Under the pieces are notes generated by a model that was not told the DNA's origin, did no database searches, and worked only from the letters and a program-made list of their open reading frames with translations. The translations under genes were made by a program, and so were the position numbers. 64,000 nt of DNA, taken from the NCBI RefSeq assembly GCF_022808815.1, contig NZ_JAKZLC010000006.1:1-64000 (forward strand), in the 5' to 3' direction. Within the stretch, counting starts at the first letter, position 1; each line of letters begins with the position of its first letter. Origin of the DNA: Geothrix paludis. GTDB taxonomy: Bacteria; Acidobacteriota; Holophagae; Holophagales; Holophagaceae. Below, piece after piece: positions 41,100 through 51,889 of the stretch.

Positions 41100-42173
41100 A
41101 TGAATCCCCTGCAGGATCTCCTCCAAAGCCGCCTGGCCCAGGGCCCCGTGCCCGCCTCGGAGGTCATGGCCCTGGGCCTCTACCATCCGGAGCACGGCTA
41201 CTACCGCCGCCCGACGGGCCCCTGGGGCTTCGAGGGCAAGGACTACTACACGGCCCTGGACCTGGGCCCCCTGCTGGGCCAGACCCTGGCCCTGCGCCTG
41301 GAGGCGGCCTGGGAGCGCCTGGGCCGCCCGGCGCGCTTCACGGCCCTGGAGCCCGGCGCCGGCCGCGGCTGGCTGGGCCGCGACGTGCTGAACGCCGTCA
41401 CCGGCCCCTTCGCCGAAGCCCTGGTCTACGTCCACCGCGACGACAACCCCGCCGCCCGAAGGGCCGCGGAGGAAGCCCTCGCGCCTTTCCTATCGGCGAA
41501 TCGCGCGCGATTCGCCGCCGAGAACGAACTCCTGGAGCCGTTCACCGGAGCGGTGTTCAGCAACGAGCTCTTCGACGCCCTGCCCGCCCAGCCCTGGCGC
41601 TGGGACGGCGAGCGCTGGACGCGCGAAGTGCTGACGCCCGCGGGTCCCCAGTGGCAGGCGGCGGATCCCGGCGAGGCCGGCGCCTGGTTCGCCGAGCAGA
41701 CCGACGGTCTGGAGCCCCGCGACGGCAGCATCTGGTGCGAGGCCCTGCCGGGCCTGGTGCGCGAGCTGGCGGCGCCCCTGGAGGCGGGCCTCTTCCTGGC
41801 CGTGGACTACGGCGAATCCGCGGACCGGCTGCTGGCCAAGGGCGCGGACCTGCGCCGCTTCAAGGCCCACACCGTGGACGGCAACTGGCACGAGGACCTG
41901 GGCGAGGCGGATCTGACAGCGGATGTCGACTTCACGCGCCTGGCGCGCCTGCTGGAGGGCGAGGGCTTCACGGGCCTCGGGCACATGGAGCTCAGCAAGT
42001 GGATCCGCACCCACGCCCCCCTGGAGCAGTGGGCCCCCGGCTGGATGGCCCTGCCCCCCGCCGAGCGCGTCAAGCGCACCGAGAACCTCCTCCAGCTCAC
42101 CCTGCCGGACCGGATGGGCAGCCGGTTCCGGGTGCTGGAGGGGTGGAAGGGACGAGGGTTTGATGACCGATGA
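41100..42173 (+). CDS. MidA/NDUFAF7-family SAM-dependent methyltransferase
   Basis: A 357-aa class I methyltransferase of the MidA family, whose eukaryotic member methylates an Arg of complex I subunit NDUFS2. Visible signatures are LGLYHPEHGYYRRP, YYTALDLGPLLGQTLA, the SAM loop ALEPGAGRGWLGRDVL, the family-specific VFSNELFDALPAQPW and LFLAVDYGESADRLL. The target in bacteria is unproven. The start ATG lies after the inverted repeat; no strong Shine-Dalgarno was seen. Confidence 0.9.
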   Translation: MNPLQDLLQSRLAQGPVPASEVMALGLYHPEHGYYRRPTGPWGFEGKDYYTALDLGPLLGQTLALRLEAAWERLGRPARFTALEPGAGRGWLGRDVLNAVTGPFAEALVYVHRDDNPAARRAAEEALAPFLSANRARFAAENELLEPFTGAVFSNELFDALPAQPWRWDGERWTREVLTPAGPQWQAADPGEAGAWFAEQTDGLEPRDGSIWCEALPGLVRELAAPLEAGLFLAVDYGESADRLLAKGADLRRFKAHTVDGNWHEDLGEADLTADVDFTRLARLLEGEGFTGLGHMELSKWIRTHAPLEQWAPGWMALPPAERVKRTENLLQLTLPDRMGSRFRVLEGWKGRGFDDR

Positions 42174-42266
42174 ATACCGGGAGAGGTGAGGGCCTGAGCC
42201 ACGGCCTTCGAAGTCCCAGGCCGATCCAATCAGAAGTGGGATTGATACTTCAAGGGGCCAGACGAG

Positions 42267-44690
42267 CTAGTCGACGATGGTCATGATGGAAAGCTTGGCT
42301 TCGTAACTATGGAGCGACAGGACACACTTCCGCTTTGAGGCTCCCAGGCGAACGCTCAGGATGTTCTGACTGGAAGGCGAGTGGAAACCGTCCACTCCGC
42401 CTCCCGAAGCGATGTCCTTCTGGAGGTTGTCGCTCCCGTTCTGCCCCTTCATGCCGGTCCAGAAATTCCGATAGAACTGAGCATAACCATCATCGTCGAG
42501 CACCAGGGCAGAGGGTGTTCCTGTCCCCAACAGGTCATCCACCAGAATTGACTGGGTGTTTCGAGAGCTCAGCCAAGGTGTCCATGTGAGCCACTGACAC
42601 TGCGGTTGAGTCAGGTCTTGGTTGAGGATGAGCACCCCTCCCAAAGCCCCCCCCCAGGACATCAGAAGATCCGGGAAACCATCTCCATTGAGGTCCATGG
42701 GCGTTCGGACGCCCGAGCTGGATGACCCGTAAAATTGAGAAGAAAGGACGAAGGAGGGCTCTCCGGCCCCAGCCGGAGTCTGGTTGACAAAGAATTGGCC
42801 GGTCAGCATCAGTGCGCCGGCAGGATGCCCGGCCCATGTCACTGGGTCTGCATTCCAGAGGGTGGTACCGGCGGGCATCTCGAATCGCTTGGCCACAAAT
42901 CCGGTGGGAAGATTGAGGAACACAGTCACCGAGGCGTCTGCCTCGCAGGCCGCCACGAGGTCCATCCGGCCGTCTCCATTGACGTCCATCGCGCGAAGAA
43001 TGGGGCTGTGGTAGGGGCTGATGTCCGTCCAGCCATTGCCAAACGGCCAGGCGATTGGCCAGGAGACCTTGATCGGGGCCCCGAACTGGGGACTGGTGGC
43101 GCCGGAAGGCGTGATGTTTCTGCAAATAACCAGGCTCTGGTCGAGCACGCTCAATGTGGCGAGATCTGGCGCGCCATCTCCATCCAAGTCGACTAGGGCC
43201 AGCCCCTGTGGTTGTTGGACGCCCAAGGGTAAGGTCGTAGATTCAACCAGCGGTAATCCTGCCGCATCCGAGCCCACAAAGTGGATCAGATTGATCGAGT
43301 CCCCTCCCTGATCTGTAACAAAGACCATTGGATGCCCATCTTGCTTCATGTCGAAGGACTGCATGGCGACCGGGAATGCGCCTGCTGGAATTCCGAGGGT
43401 TGCATCCCATAGAATCCGGCCACCCTTCGTACCAAGGTTTTTTATGATCGCGACGGTTGATTGTTCATGGACCGCGACCATCACATCAGGCCAGCCATCT
43501 CCGTCGATATCGGCAACCCTGAATCCCGCAGGGGCGCGAAGGGTATTCCAGTGGATGGGATTGTCGAAGTGTAATCCACCCGGCACCGACCGATTCTCTA
43601 GGACGGTAATGGAATCGCTCCCCTGATCGGAGGTGAGGACATCCAGAACGCCATCTCGATTGATGTCGGCCAGTGCTAGGTAAGTGGGGAGGAATCCCAT
43701 GTTGATCGCGTAAGGAACATCGAATGTCGGCGTTCCCACTGACGAGGTCAGATTCCTGAGGATCACCAACTGGGAAGTGGCTCGAGAACACAGCACCAGA
43801 TCAGACCGCCCGTCCCCATCCAAATCCCCGGCCTTCAGGTCCGTCCCGAAGGCGGGGACTACGATACCGACCGGTTCATTGAAGGTGGGGAGGCTATCGC
43901 CAGCCTTGGTTTGGTTGATCAGCACTGCTATCAAAGTGGGGAGCTTGGGATCGTTGCTTCCGAGGGGTAGGGCGAGATCGAGCCGCCCGTCCCCATCGAG
44001 ATCCGCGAGCACCGGAACACCACCCCACAAGGTGCTGGATACCGGGACTTCCACCACCTTGAACTGGGCCAAGGTCTGGCCTGAGACCGTCTGATTCATG
44101 AGCACCCAGGTCGTCAGTCCATACAAATGGCCTACGACCAGGTCTGGGAGTCCGTCCTTGTTCAAATCACCCACAGCCAACCCATTGGCTGGGAAAGCGG
44201 GCAACTGGATATCCACGCGGGGGGCGAGCTTCAGGGCGCTGGATCCCTTGGGCGTGAGATTCAACCATATCGAAACGGAGCCGCTCTCATTCACGGTGAT
44301 GATGTCGGGGATCCCATCCCCATTGATATCGGCTGTCCCGACGGTGGAGGGCGTTTGTGGGGTGTCCTGCCATTGTGTGGAGAGGCTCTGGAGGGTCCCG
44401 CTTGACTGCCTTAGCAGGCGGCAGGTGATTCCCTTCCCTTCACCCAGGTTGACTTCGCCGGTTACCAGATCCGGGGTGCCGTCCTGGTTCAGGTCTGCGA
44501 CGGCTACGTCCGCGGGGCCCGAGCCTGTGGGAAAAATCTGGGGGGTCCGGAAATGAGGGTAAGCGGGCGAGGAAGGTGGAACCGTCACGGAACCTCCTCC
44601 AGCCCCTGGGGTGGACCCACCTCCTCCGCATGTCAGGTTCAGAGCCAACAACATGCATAGAAGACTCCAGGACCTGGACCGGATGGGCAT
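42267..44690 (-). CDS. FG-GAP/VCBS-repeat lipoprotein
   Basis: An 807-aa exported protein. The signal ends LLALNLTCGGGGST, a lipobox-like Cys followed by Gly spacers, so a surface or periplasmic lipoprotein is likely. Ten calcium-loop units of the D-x-[DN]-x-DG type were counted (for example ADLNQDGTPDLV, ADINGDGIPDII, GDLDGDGRSDLV, MDLNGDGFPDLL), the hallmark of FG-GAP/VCBS beta-propellers. The gene probably encodes one or two seven-bladed propellers. Such proteins bind polysaccharide or other proteins. AGGAG precedes the start. It is less GC-rich than its neighbours and stands alone; the 214 bp upstream (44691-44904) are AT-rich with no gene seen. Confidence 0.85.
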   Translation of the reverse strand: MPIRSRSWSLLCMLLALNLTCGGGGSTPGAGGGSVTVPPSSPAYPHFRTPQIFPTGSGPADVAVADLNQDGTPDLVTGEVNLGEGKGITCRLLRQSSGTLQSLSTQWQDTPQTPSTVGTADINGDGIPDIITVNESGSVSIWLNLTPKGSSALKLAPRVDIQLPAFPANGLAVGDLNKDGLPDLVVGHLYGLTTWVLMNQTVSGQTLAQFKVVEVPVSSTLWGGVPVLADLDGDGRLDLALPLGSNDPKLPTLIAVLINQTKAGDSLPTFNEPVGIVVPAFGTDLKAGDLDGDGRSDLVLCSRATSQLVILRNLTSSVGTPTFDVPYAINMGFLPTYLALADINRDGVLDVLTSDQGSDSITVLENRSVPGGLHFDNPIHWNTLRAPAGFRVADIDGDGWPDVMVAVHEQSTVAIIKNLGTKGGRILWDATLGIPAGAFPVAMQSFDMKQDGHPMVFVTDQGGDSINLIHFVGSDAAGLPLVESTTLPLGVQQPQGLALVDLDGDGAPDLATLSVLDQSLVICRNITPSGATSPQFGAPIKVSWPIAWPFGNGWTDISPYHSPILRAMDVNGDGRMDLVAACEADASVTVFLNLPTGFVAKRFEMPAGTTLWNADPVTWAGHPAGALMLTGQFFVNQTPAGAGEPSFVLSSQFYGSSSSGVRTPMDLNGDGFPDLLMSWGGALGGVLILNQDLTQPQCQWLTWTPWLSSRNTQSILVDDLLGTGTPSALVLDDDGYAQFYRNFWTGMKGQNGSDNLQKDIASGGGVDGFHSPSSQNILSVRLGASKRKCVLSLHSYEAKLSIMTIVD

Positions 44691-44904
44691 GGGGATCTCC
44701 TAAGAAACATAGAGTGCGCACGGGTTCAAAGCGATATTGGGCATGCATTCGCCAGCGCTTAAATCATCTAATTCAGCCCATGATAATTCATCGGGTGTAG
44801 CACAAGCGGTACAGTCGGTGCTTGGGCGGTTTGGACACTATCTAGAGCGATTCGTCAGGGCAGGCAGGAATCCGCCACAGCAAGCGAGGCGGCTCACAGA
44901 CGTT

Positions 44905-46827
<1,923 letters not shown>

Positions 46828-47004
46828 GGAGGCTCCGGGGGCGAGGCATCATGATATGCGGCATGACGCACACCCGGGGGGATCCCTGTCATTGCATCAA
46901 TTAGGACCTGCCCTCCCGCAATAAGCCTCGACGGGAGAAGGCCCTTTTGATGAACTGGAGGGTGCTCCCATCCGGGGCCGCATCCAATCCAGGGGTTCCG
47001 CACC

Positions 47005-48030
47005 ATGTCCCATCCGACCTGCCGACAACCCGCCGAGTGGGATTCCCACAGCGCCTGCTGGCTGGCCTGGCCTGGCCACGGCCACCTCTGGCGGGAGAAC
47101 CTAGCCCCGGCCCAGGCGGAGTGGACGGCCCTCTGCCTCGCCATCGCCGGGGAGGGCGGCGAGGCCCTGGACATCCTGGTGGGGGACGAGGCCGCCGAGG
47201 CGGCGGCCCGGCGAGCCCTGACGCCGGTGGCGGACCGGGCGCGCTTCCACCGGGTGCCCGTGGGCGACATCTGGCTGCGGGATACGGCGCCCATCTTCGT
47301 GAAGGACGGCGCGGGCGCCCTGCAGGCCGCCTGCTTCGGGTTCAACGGCTGGGGCGGGAAGTACCTCCTGCCGGGCGATGACCGTGTGGCGGGCCGCGTG
47401 GCGGCCCTCAGCGGCGCGCCCCGGCGCGACCACGCCTTCATCCTCGAGGGGGGCTCCGTGGAGGTGGACGGCGAGGGCACGGTGCTCACCACCCGCCAGT
47501 GCCTGCTGAACCCCAACCGCAACCCGGGCCTGGACCAGGGGGAGCTGGAAGCCGCCCTGGCCGACGGCCTCGGCGCCGAGAAGGTGCTGTGGCTGGACGA
47601 AGGCCTCCTGAACGACCACACGGACGGCCACATCGACACCCTCGCCCGCTTCGTGGCGCCGGGCGTGGTGGTCTGCATGGAGGCCCGGGAACCCGGCGAT
47701 CCCAACGCCGCCACCCTGGACCGCCTCGCCGCCGACCTCGCCGCCATGACCGACGCCCGGGGGCGGAAGCTCCGGGTCGAGCGCATCCCCTCGCCCGGCG
47801 TGGTGCGGGACGAGGAGGGCGAGCTCATGCCCGCCAGCTTCGTGAACTTCTACATCGGGAACCGCAGCGTGGTGGTGCCCACCTACGGCACGCCCTACGA
47901 TGAAGAGGCCGTGGCCGCCCTGGCGCGGCTCTTCCCGAACCATCGCGTGGTGGGCCGCTCCGCCCGCGCCATCCTCAGCGGCGGCGGCGCCTTCCACTGC
48001 ATCACCCAGCAGCAGCCGGAGGTCCGATGA
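47005..48030 (+). CDS. aguA: Agmatine deiminase
   Basis: Converts agmatine to N-carbamoylputrescine and ammonia. The 341-aa guanidino-group-modifying enzyme shows PAEWDSHSACWLAWPG, GDIWLRDTAPIFV, FNGWGGKY, LEGGSVEVDGEG with the catalytic Glu, NDHTDGHIDTLARFV with the His, and the nucleophilic Cys near the end in SGGGAFHCIT. The stop overlaps the aguB start (ATGA), giving a two-gene arginine/agmatine-to-putrescine route. Confidence 0.95.
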   Translation: MSHPTCRQPAEWDSHSACWLAWPGHGHLWRENLAPAQAEWTALCLAIAGEGGEALDILVGDEAAEAAARRALTPVADRARFHRVPVGDIWLRDTAPIFVKDGAGALQAACFGFNGWGGKYLLPGDDRVAGRVAALSGAPRRDHAFILEGGSVEVDGEGTVLTTRQCLLNPNRNPGLDQGELEAALADGLGAEKVLWLDEGLLNDHTDGHIDTLARFVAPGVVVCMEAREPGDPNAATLDRLAADLAAMTDARGRKLRVERIPSPGVVRDEEGELMPASFVNFYIGNRSVVVPTYGTPYDEEAVAALARLFPNHRVVGRSARAILSGGGAFHCITQQQPEVR

Positions 48031-48908
48031 GCGCCGAGTCCCGCCCCGAGTCTCGCCCCGAGTCTCGCATCATCCGCGTCGCCGCCACCCAGTGCGCCTT
48101 CACGGGAAGCCTCGACGAGAACGTGGCCCGGGTGGAAGGTCTCGTCCGCGAGGCCGCCGCCACGGGCGCCCAGGTGATCCTGCCCTCCGAGCTCTTCGAG
48201 GGCCCCTACTTCTGCCGCGAGGAGAAGGACGCCTTCTTCGACTGGGCCCGGCCCGCGGAGGGGCATCCCACCATCGCGCGGTTCCAGGCCCTGGCGAAGG
48301 AACTGGGCGTGGTGATTCCGGTCTCCTTCTTCGAGAAGGACGGGCCCCACCACTACAACAGCCTGGCCATGGTGGACGCGGATGGTTCCGTGCTCGGCGT
48401 CTACCGAAAGAGCCACATCCCCGACGGCCCCGGTTATGAGGAGAAGTTCTATTTCCGCCCGGGCAACACCGGCTTCAAGGTGTGGGAGACCCGCTTCGGG
48501 AAGCTGGGCGTGGGCATCTGCTGGGACCAGTGGTACCCCGAGTGCGCCCGGGCCATGATGCTCATGGGCGCCGAGGTCCTGCTCTATCCCACGGCCATCG
48601 GCACCGAGCCGGAGAGCCCCGAGCTGGACACCAAGGACCTGTGGCAGCGGGCCATGATCGGCCACGCCGTGTCCAATGTCGTGCCCGTGGTGGCCGCGAA
48701 CCGCGTGGGAACCGAGGGCGGCCAGACCTTCTACGGCCACTCCTTCATCGCGAACCACCGGGGCGACAAGGTGGCCGAGCTGGGCCGCACGGGGGCCGGC
48801 GTGATCACCGCCGACTTCGACCTCGAGGAGATCCGCCGGAACCGCGCCTCCTTCGGCTTCTTCCGGGACCGCCGGCCGGAGCTCTACGGGATCCTCTCCA
48901 GGGCCTAG
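48027..48908 (+). CDS. aguB: N-carbamoylputrescine amidase
   Basis: Nitrilase-superfamily amidase hydrolysing N-carbamoylputrescine to putrescine, CO2 and ammonia. The 293-aa protein shows the Glu-Lys-Cys triad: VILPSELFEGPYFCREE, VYRKSHIPDGPGYEEKFYF and GVGICWDQWYPE, and AguB-specific FFRDRRPELYG. Three tandem 12-bp units just after the start encode ESRPESRPESR, an odd charged N-terminal extension; later in-frame starts are lacking before the family core. Confidence 0.95.
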   Translation: MSAESRPESRPESRIIRVAATQCAFTGSLDENVARVEGLVREAAATGAQVILPSELFEGPYFCREEKDAFFDWARPAEGHPTIARFQALAKELGVVIPVSFFEKDGPHHYNSLAMVDADGSVLGVYRKSHIPDGPGYEEKFYFRPGNTGFKVWETRFGKLGVGICWDQWYPECARAMMLMGAEVLLYPTAIGTEPESPELDTKDLWQRAMIGHAVSNVVPVVAANRVGTEGGQTFYGHSFIANHRGDKVAELGRTGAGVITADFDLEEIRRNRASFGFFRDRRPELYGILSRA

Positions 48909-48915
48909 GAATCTC

Positions 48916-49854
48916 CTAGCCTTCGCCCAGGATGTCCGCCACGGCGGTGTAGGGATCCTGGGCGTGGTCGGCGATGGCCTGGATGGCGGCCTCCAGGCGC
49001 TGGGCGCCGGCCTGGGCCCGGGCCCGGCGCAAGGCGGCCTCGGCCAGGAGCGACTCGAAGCGCAGGCGGGCCCGCTCCCGGGCCTTGCGGGCCAGCCCGC
49101 CGTGGGCCCGCAGCCAGGCGCCATGCTGCCGGACCTGCGCCAGCAGCTCCGGCACGCCTTCGCCCCGCTGGGCCACGGTGCGCAGCACCGGCGGGTCCCA
49201 GGGCCGCGTGGCCGCCATGGACTTCATGGCCGTCAGCTCCTGCTCCACCTGATCGGCGCCGTCGCGGTCGGCCTTGTTGATCACGAAGAGGTCCGCCACC
49301 TCCATGATGCCGGCCTTGATGGCCTGGATCTCGTCGCCCATGCCTGGCACCAGCACCACGCAGCAGGTCTGGACGCAGCTCACGACGTCCACCTCGTCCT
49401 GCCCCACGCCGACCGTCTCCACGATCACCGTGTCGAAGCCCGCGGCGTCCAGCAGGTCGATGGCGTCCTGGGTGGCCCGGGCCAGCCCGCCCAGCGCTCC
49501 CCGCGTGGCCATGCTCCGGATGAAGATGCCGGGATCGGCGGCGATGCGCTGCATGCGGATGCGGTCGCCCAGGATGGCCCCGCCGCTAAAGGGCGAGGTG
49601 GGGTCCACGGCCAGGATGCCGACCCGCTGGCCTTCGGCGCGCAGGGCCCGGGCGAGCTGGTCCGTGAGGGTGCTCTTGCCGGCGCCGGGGGATCCCGTGA
49701 TGCCGATCACGACTGCCCCGCCCAGGTGGGGCCAGAGGCGGGCCATGAGGGCCCGGGCCTCGGGGTGGCCATTTTCCATCCAGGAGATGGCCCGGCCCAG
49801 CGCCCGCGCCTCCCCGCGGCGCAGGGGCTCCAGGAGATCGGCGGCAGAAGGCAT
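48916..49854 (-). CDS. meaB: Methylmalonyl-CoA mutase-associated GTPase MeaB
   Basis: G3E-family P-loop GTPase that protects and loads the B12-dependent methylmalonyl-CoA mutase. The 312-aa protein has Walker A GITGSPGAGKSTLTDQLA, LAVDPTSPFSGGAILGDRIRM, RSMATRGALGGLA, IVETVGVGQDEVDV and the base motif FVINKADRDGADQ. The mutase genes are not in the window. Convergent with aguB, 7 bp apart. Confidence 0.95.
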   Translation of the reverse strand: MPSAADLLEPLRRGEARALGRAISWMENGHPEARALMARLWPHLGGAVVIGITGSPGAGKSTLTDQLARALRAEGQRVGILAVDPTSPFSGGAILGDRIRMQRIAADPGIFIRSMATRGALGGLARATQDAIDLLDAAGFDTVIVETVGVGQDEVDVVSCVQTCCVVLVPGMGDEIQAIKAGIMEVADLFVINKADRDGADQVEQELTAMKSMAATRPWDPPVLRTVAQRGEGVPELLAQVRQHGAWLRAHGGLARKARERARLRFESLLAEAALRRARAQAGAQRLEAAIQAIADHAQDPYTAVADILGEG

Positions 49855-49957
49855 GGGCCCAGGATGCCATCACCCCGCCGGGACCGGAACTCGCCGGGGG
49901 GGATCCGATGAGGTACCCTAAACCTTCCGGCCCGCGCCGCAGTAGGACCATACAACG

Positions 49958-50368
49958 ATGATTAAAGGGCTGAAACCCTCGAAAGACCCCGCTTCCGGGG
50001 ACGCGGCGCCGGAGGCGACGCGCGGGCCGGGCCAGGCCCCGGTCCGGCTGACCAAGCGGGCGCCCGTGGCTCCTCCGGACCCCAAGTCGCCTCGGGAGAA
50101 GATCTGCGCCGAGTGTGGCATGCGCTTCAAGGTGGAGACCGGCCAGAAGTTCTACCTCTGCCCCGACTGCTACCGCCGCTCCTTCACCTACAAGCGGAAG
50201 GGGGGGAAGGAGGCCACCCGGGTGCTCACGCACATCACCTGCGCCAGCTGCGGGGCCCAGGAGTACCTGCCCTTCGTGCCCGAGGATCCCGCCAAGGCCC
50301 TGTGCCGGGCCTGCTACGCCAAGGATCGGCCGGAACCCAAGGCCGCTCCCCGGCACTCCCGTTCATGA
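49958..50368 (+). CDS. Zinc-ribbon protein of unknown function
   Basis: A 136-aa basic protein. The first half is a disordered Pro/Lys-rich tail; the second half carries four CxxC pairs (CAEC, CPDC, CASC, CRAC) arranged as two zinc ribbons around FKVETGQKFYLCPDCYRRSF and ITCASCGAQEYLPFVPEDP. This resembles the CxxC-type zinc-ribbon proteins of deltaproteobacteria and acidobacteria, thought to bind nucleic acid or regulate. Followed 13 bp later by an exported protein gene, probably co-transcribed. Confidence 0.72.
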   Translation: MIKGLKPSKDPASGDAAPEATRGPGQAPVRLTKRAPVAPPDPKSPREKICAECGMRFKVETGQKFYLCPDCYRRSFTYKRKGGKEATRVLTHITCASCGAQEYLPFVPEDPAKALCRACYAKDRPEPKAAPRHSRS

Positions 50369-50381
50369 GTCAGGAGATCTG

Positions 50382-51512
50382 ATGCGCCACACCGTTCTGC
50401 CTCTGCTGTTCACCGCGTCGCTACTGCCCGCCCAGGGCCCGGCCCCGGCCAAGCCCGCTCCCAAGCCCACCCCGAAGACCGCCGCGAAGGCGGAACCCAC
50501 CTCCGAGGCCGCCCGCCGGACCTTCCTCCAGGTGCTCGACGCCGTGGATGCCGGGTGGTTCGGCCAGCCCTACCAGGGCATCACCTCCGTGGAGATGCAG
50601 GGCACCCTCGGCGTGGCCCTCAGCGGCGCCGCCGTGAACCAGAAGGTGGACAGCCTCAGCCAGGGCCAGGTGAAGGGCAACAGCCAGGGCGGCCAGGCCA
50701 ACCTCCGCCTCCGGGGCACCTACTTCGCCAACGGCGACTTCCGCACGGACCTGGCCGGGGACTTCGGCAACCTGCTCTACACCCGCCGCGGCACCCGGGG
50801 CTTCCTGTATAGCAAGGAGCAGAACGCCTACACCACCCGGGTGGAGCCGCCCCCGTCCGACGCGCCCCGGACCTACATGTCCTGGTTCCGGCAGACCCTG
50901 AACGACATCAAGGCCGTCTACATCGACGCCCCCACCTTCAAGGCCAGCTTGGCCGGCGAGGAGACCAGCGGCGGCCGGACCCTGCAGCACCTCGTCTTCA
51001 ACGCCCCCACCAAGCCCTGGGACGCCAAGCGCCGCGAGCAGAGCATGGCCCAGAGCCTGGGCTTCTGGAAGCGGGGCCGTCTGGAGGTGACCGTGGACAA
51101 GGCCACCCAGATGCCCCAGCGGCTGGAGTTCCGGAATGATGAGCAGGGCGTCCACACCCGCATAGACTTCGCCTACGGCGCCGGGAACAAGCTCCAGGCC
51201 GTGAACCTCACCAACAGCAGCCGCGGCTTCGAGGGCCCGGGCTGGCTCCGCCTCGGCTACGGCGGGGACGGCCTCATGTCCCACATCGCCGGCGAGCTGG
51301 CCAGCCAGGACAAGAAGATCTCCTTCGCCATGGACCTGGCCTGGTCCAAGACCCGCACCCCCAACGACCTCATCGCCATCCCCCCCGCCGGCGCCACCAA
51401 GCGCGGCCGCGAGGACATGGAGATCCAGCTCATGGTGGGCCTCGCCTCCAAGATCTTCGACCTCCAGCGCGCCGGTCTCAACCTCCGCAGCGTCGCCATC
51501 GGCGGAAAGTAA
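50382..51512 (+). CDS. Exported protein of unknown function
   Basis: A 376-aa protein: signal peptide (MRHTVLPLLFTASLLPAQG), a Lys/Pro/Ala spacer (APAKPAPKPTPKTAAKAEP), then a beta-rich domain with alternating strands (ANLRLRGTYFANGDFRTDL, GRLEVTVDKATQMPQRLEF, TRIDFAYGAGNKLQAVNL) that looks like a lipid-carrier fold of the LolA/LppX class, though I cannot assign it firmly. AGGAG precedes the ATG. It lies just upstream of tRNA-Pro. Confidence 0.65.
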   Translation: MRHTVLPLLFTASLLPAQGPAPAKPAPKPTPKTAAKAEPTSEAARRTFLQVLDAVDAGWFGQPYQGITSVEMQGTLGVALSGAAVNQKVDSLSQGQVKGNSQGGQANLRLRGTYFANGDFRTDLAGDFGNLLYTRRGTRGFLYSKEQNAYTTRVEPPPSDAPRTYMSWFRQTLNDIKAVYIDAPTFKASLAGEETSGGRTLQHLVFNAPTKPWDAKRREQSMAQSLGFWKRGRLEVTVDKATQMPQRLEFRNDEQGVHTRIDFAYGAGNKLQAVNLTNSSRGFEGPGWLRLGYGGDGLMSHIAGELASQDKKISFAMDLAWSKTRTPNDLIAIPPAGATKRGREDMEIQLMVGLASKIFDLQRAGLNLRSVAIGGK

Positions 51513-51527
51513 GTAGACTGGATCCAT

Positions 51528-51604
51528 CGGAGCGTGGCGCAGCCTGGTAGCGCATCTGCTTTGGGAGCAGAGGGTCGCGAGTTCGAATCTCGCCGCTCCG
51601 ACCA
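51528..51604 (+). tRNA. tRNA-Pro (TGG anticodon)
   Basis: A 77-nt cloverleaf with encoded CCA. The acceptor stem pairs CGGAGCG with CGCTCCG; the anticodon stem TCTGC/GCAGA holds the loop TTTGGGA, whose anticodon TGG is at 51562-51564; the T-arm is GCGAG-TTCGAAT-CTCGC. The G-rich D-arm (GCGCAGCCTGGTAGCGC) is standard. Confidence 0.97.
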
Positions 51605-51620
51605 ATGGGTTCCAACAATC

Positions 51621-51685
51621 GCCTGTCGGCGAGATTCGAACTCGCCCTGGCCACGTGGGCGTGGTCAGGATCCAGCGTCGAGTGG
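51621..51685 (+). repeat. tRNA-linked 65-bp repeat, copy 1
   Basis: Begins GCCTGTCGGCGAG. Positions 51628-51645 are an exact reverse complement of 18 bases of the tRNA-Pro T-arm (51577-51594). A second hairpin, CTGGCCACG...CGTGGTCAG, follows. It matches copy 2 at 62 of 65 positions. Confidence 0.9.
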
Positions 51686-51787
51686 ACTTTCGGAGGCAGG
51701 ACTAGATGTCCTGCCGGAGAAAGGCCGGCGACTGGCGAAGCCAGACGCAGTTCGAATCAGTCCGGGTGGGTCGCCGAGACCGTCGGA

Positions 51788-51852
51788 GCCTGTCGGCGAG
51801 ATTCGAACTCGCGCTGGCCACGCGGGCGTGGCCAGGATCCAGCGTCGAGTGG
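51788..51852 (+). repeat. tRNA-linked 65-bp repeat, copy 2
   Basis: Differs from copy 1 at three positions; the second hairpin (CTGGCCACG/CGTGGCCAG) is perfect here. The T-arm complement is at 51795-51812. The copies are 167 bp apart. Confidence 0.9.
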
Positions 51853-51889
51853 GATCGTGGAGACACGACTCTCCGCCTGACCCAGCCCT

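Larger units (their letters stand above)
51605..51889. other. Structured non-coding tract downstream of tRNA-Pro
   Basis: No convincing gene. It contains two 65-bp repeats and at least three further hairpins, among them GGCAGGAC-TAGAT-GTCCTGCC (51695-51715), CTGGC-GAA-GCCAG, and a CAGTTCGAATC fragment resembling a T-loop. Such a tRNA-flanking tract fits old integrase attachment sites or decayed tRNA-like pieces. Confidence 0.55.

Noticed and set aside
44691..44904. Further attC or leader-block copy upstream of the FG-GAP gene
   Set aside because: AT-rich, but no core site pair and no similarity to the array elements.
46828..47004. Riboswitch upstream of aguA
   Set aside because: A CTCCCG/CGGGAG hairpin is present, but no known guanidine or polyamine riboswitch consensus could be matched.
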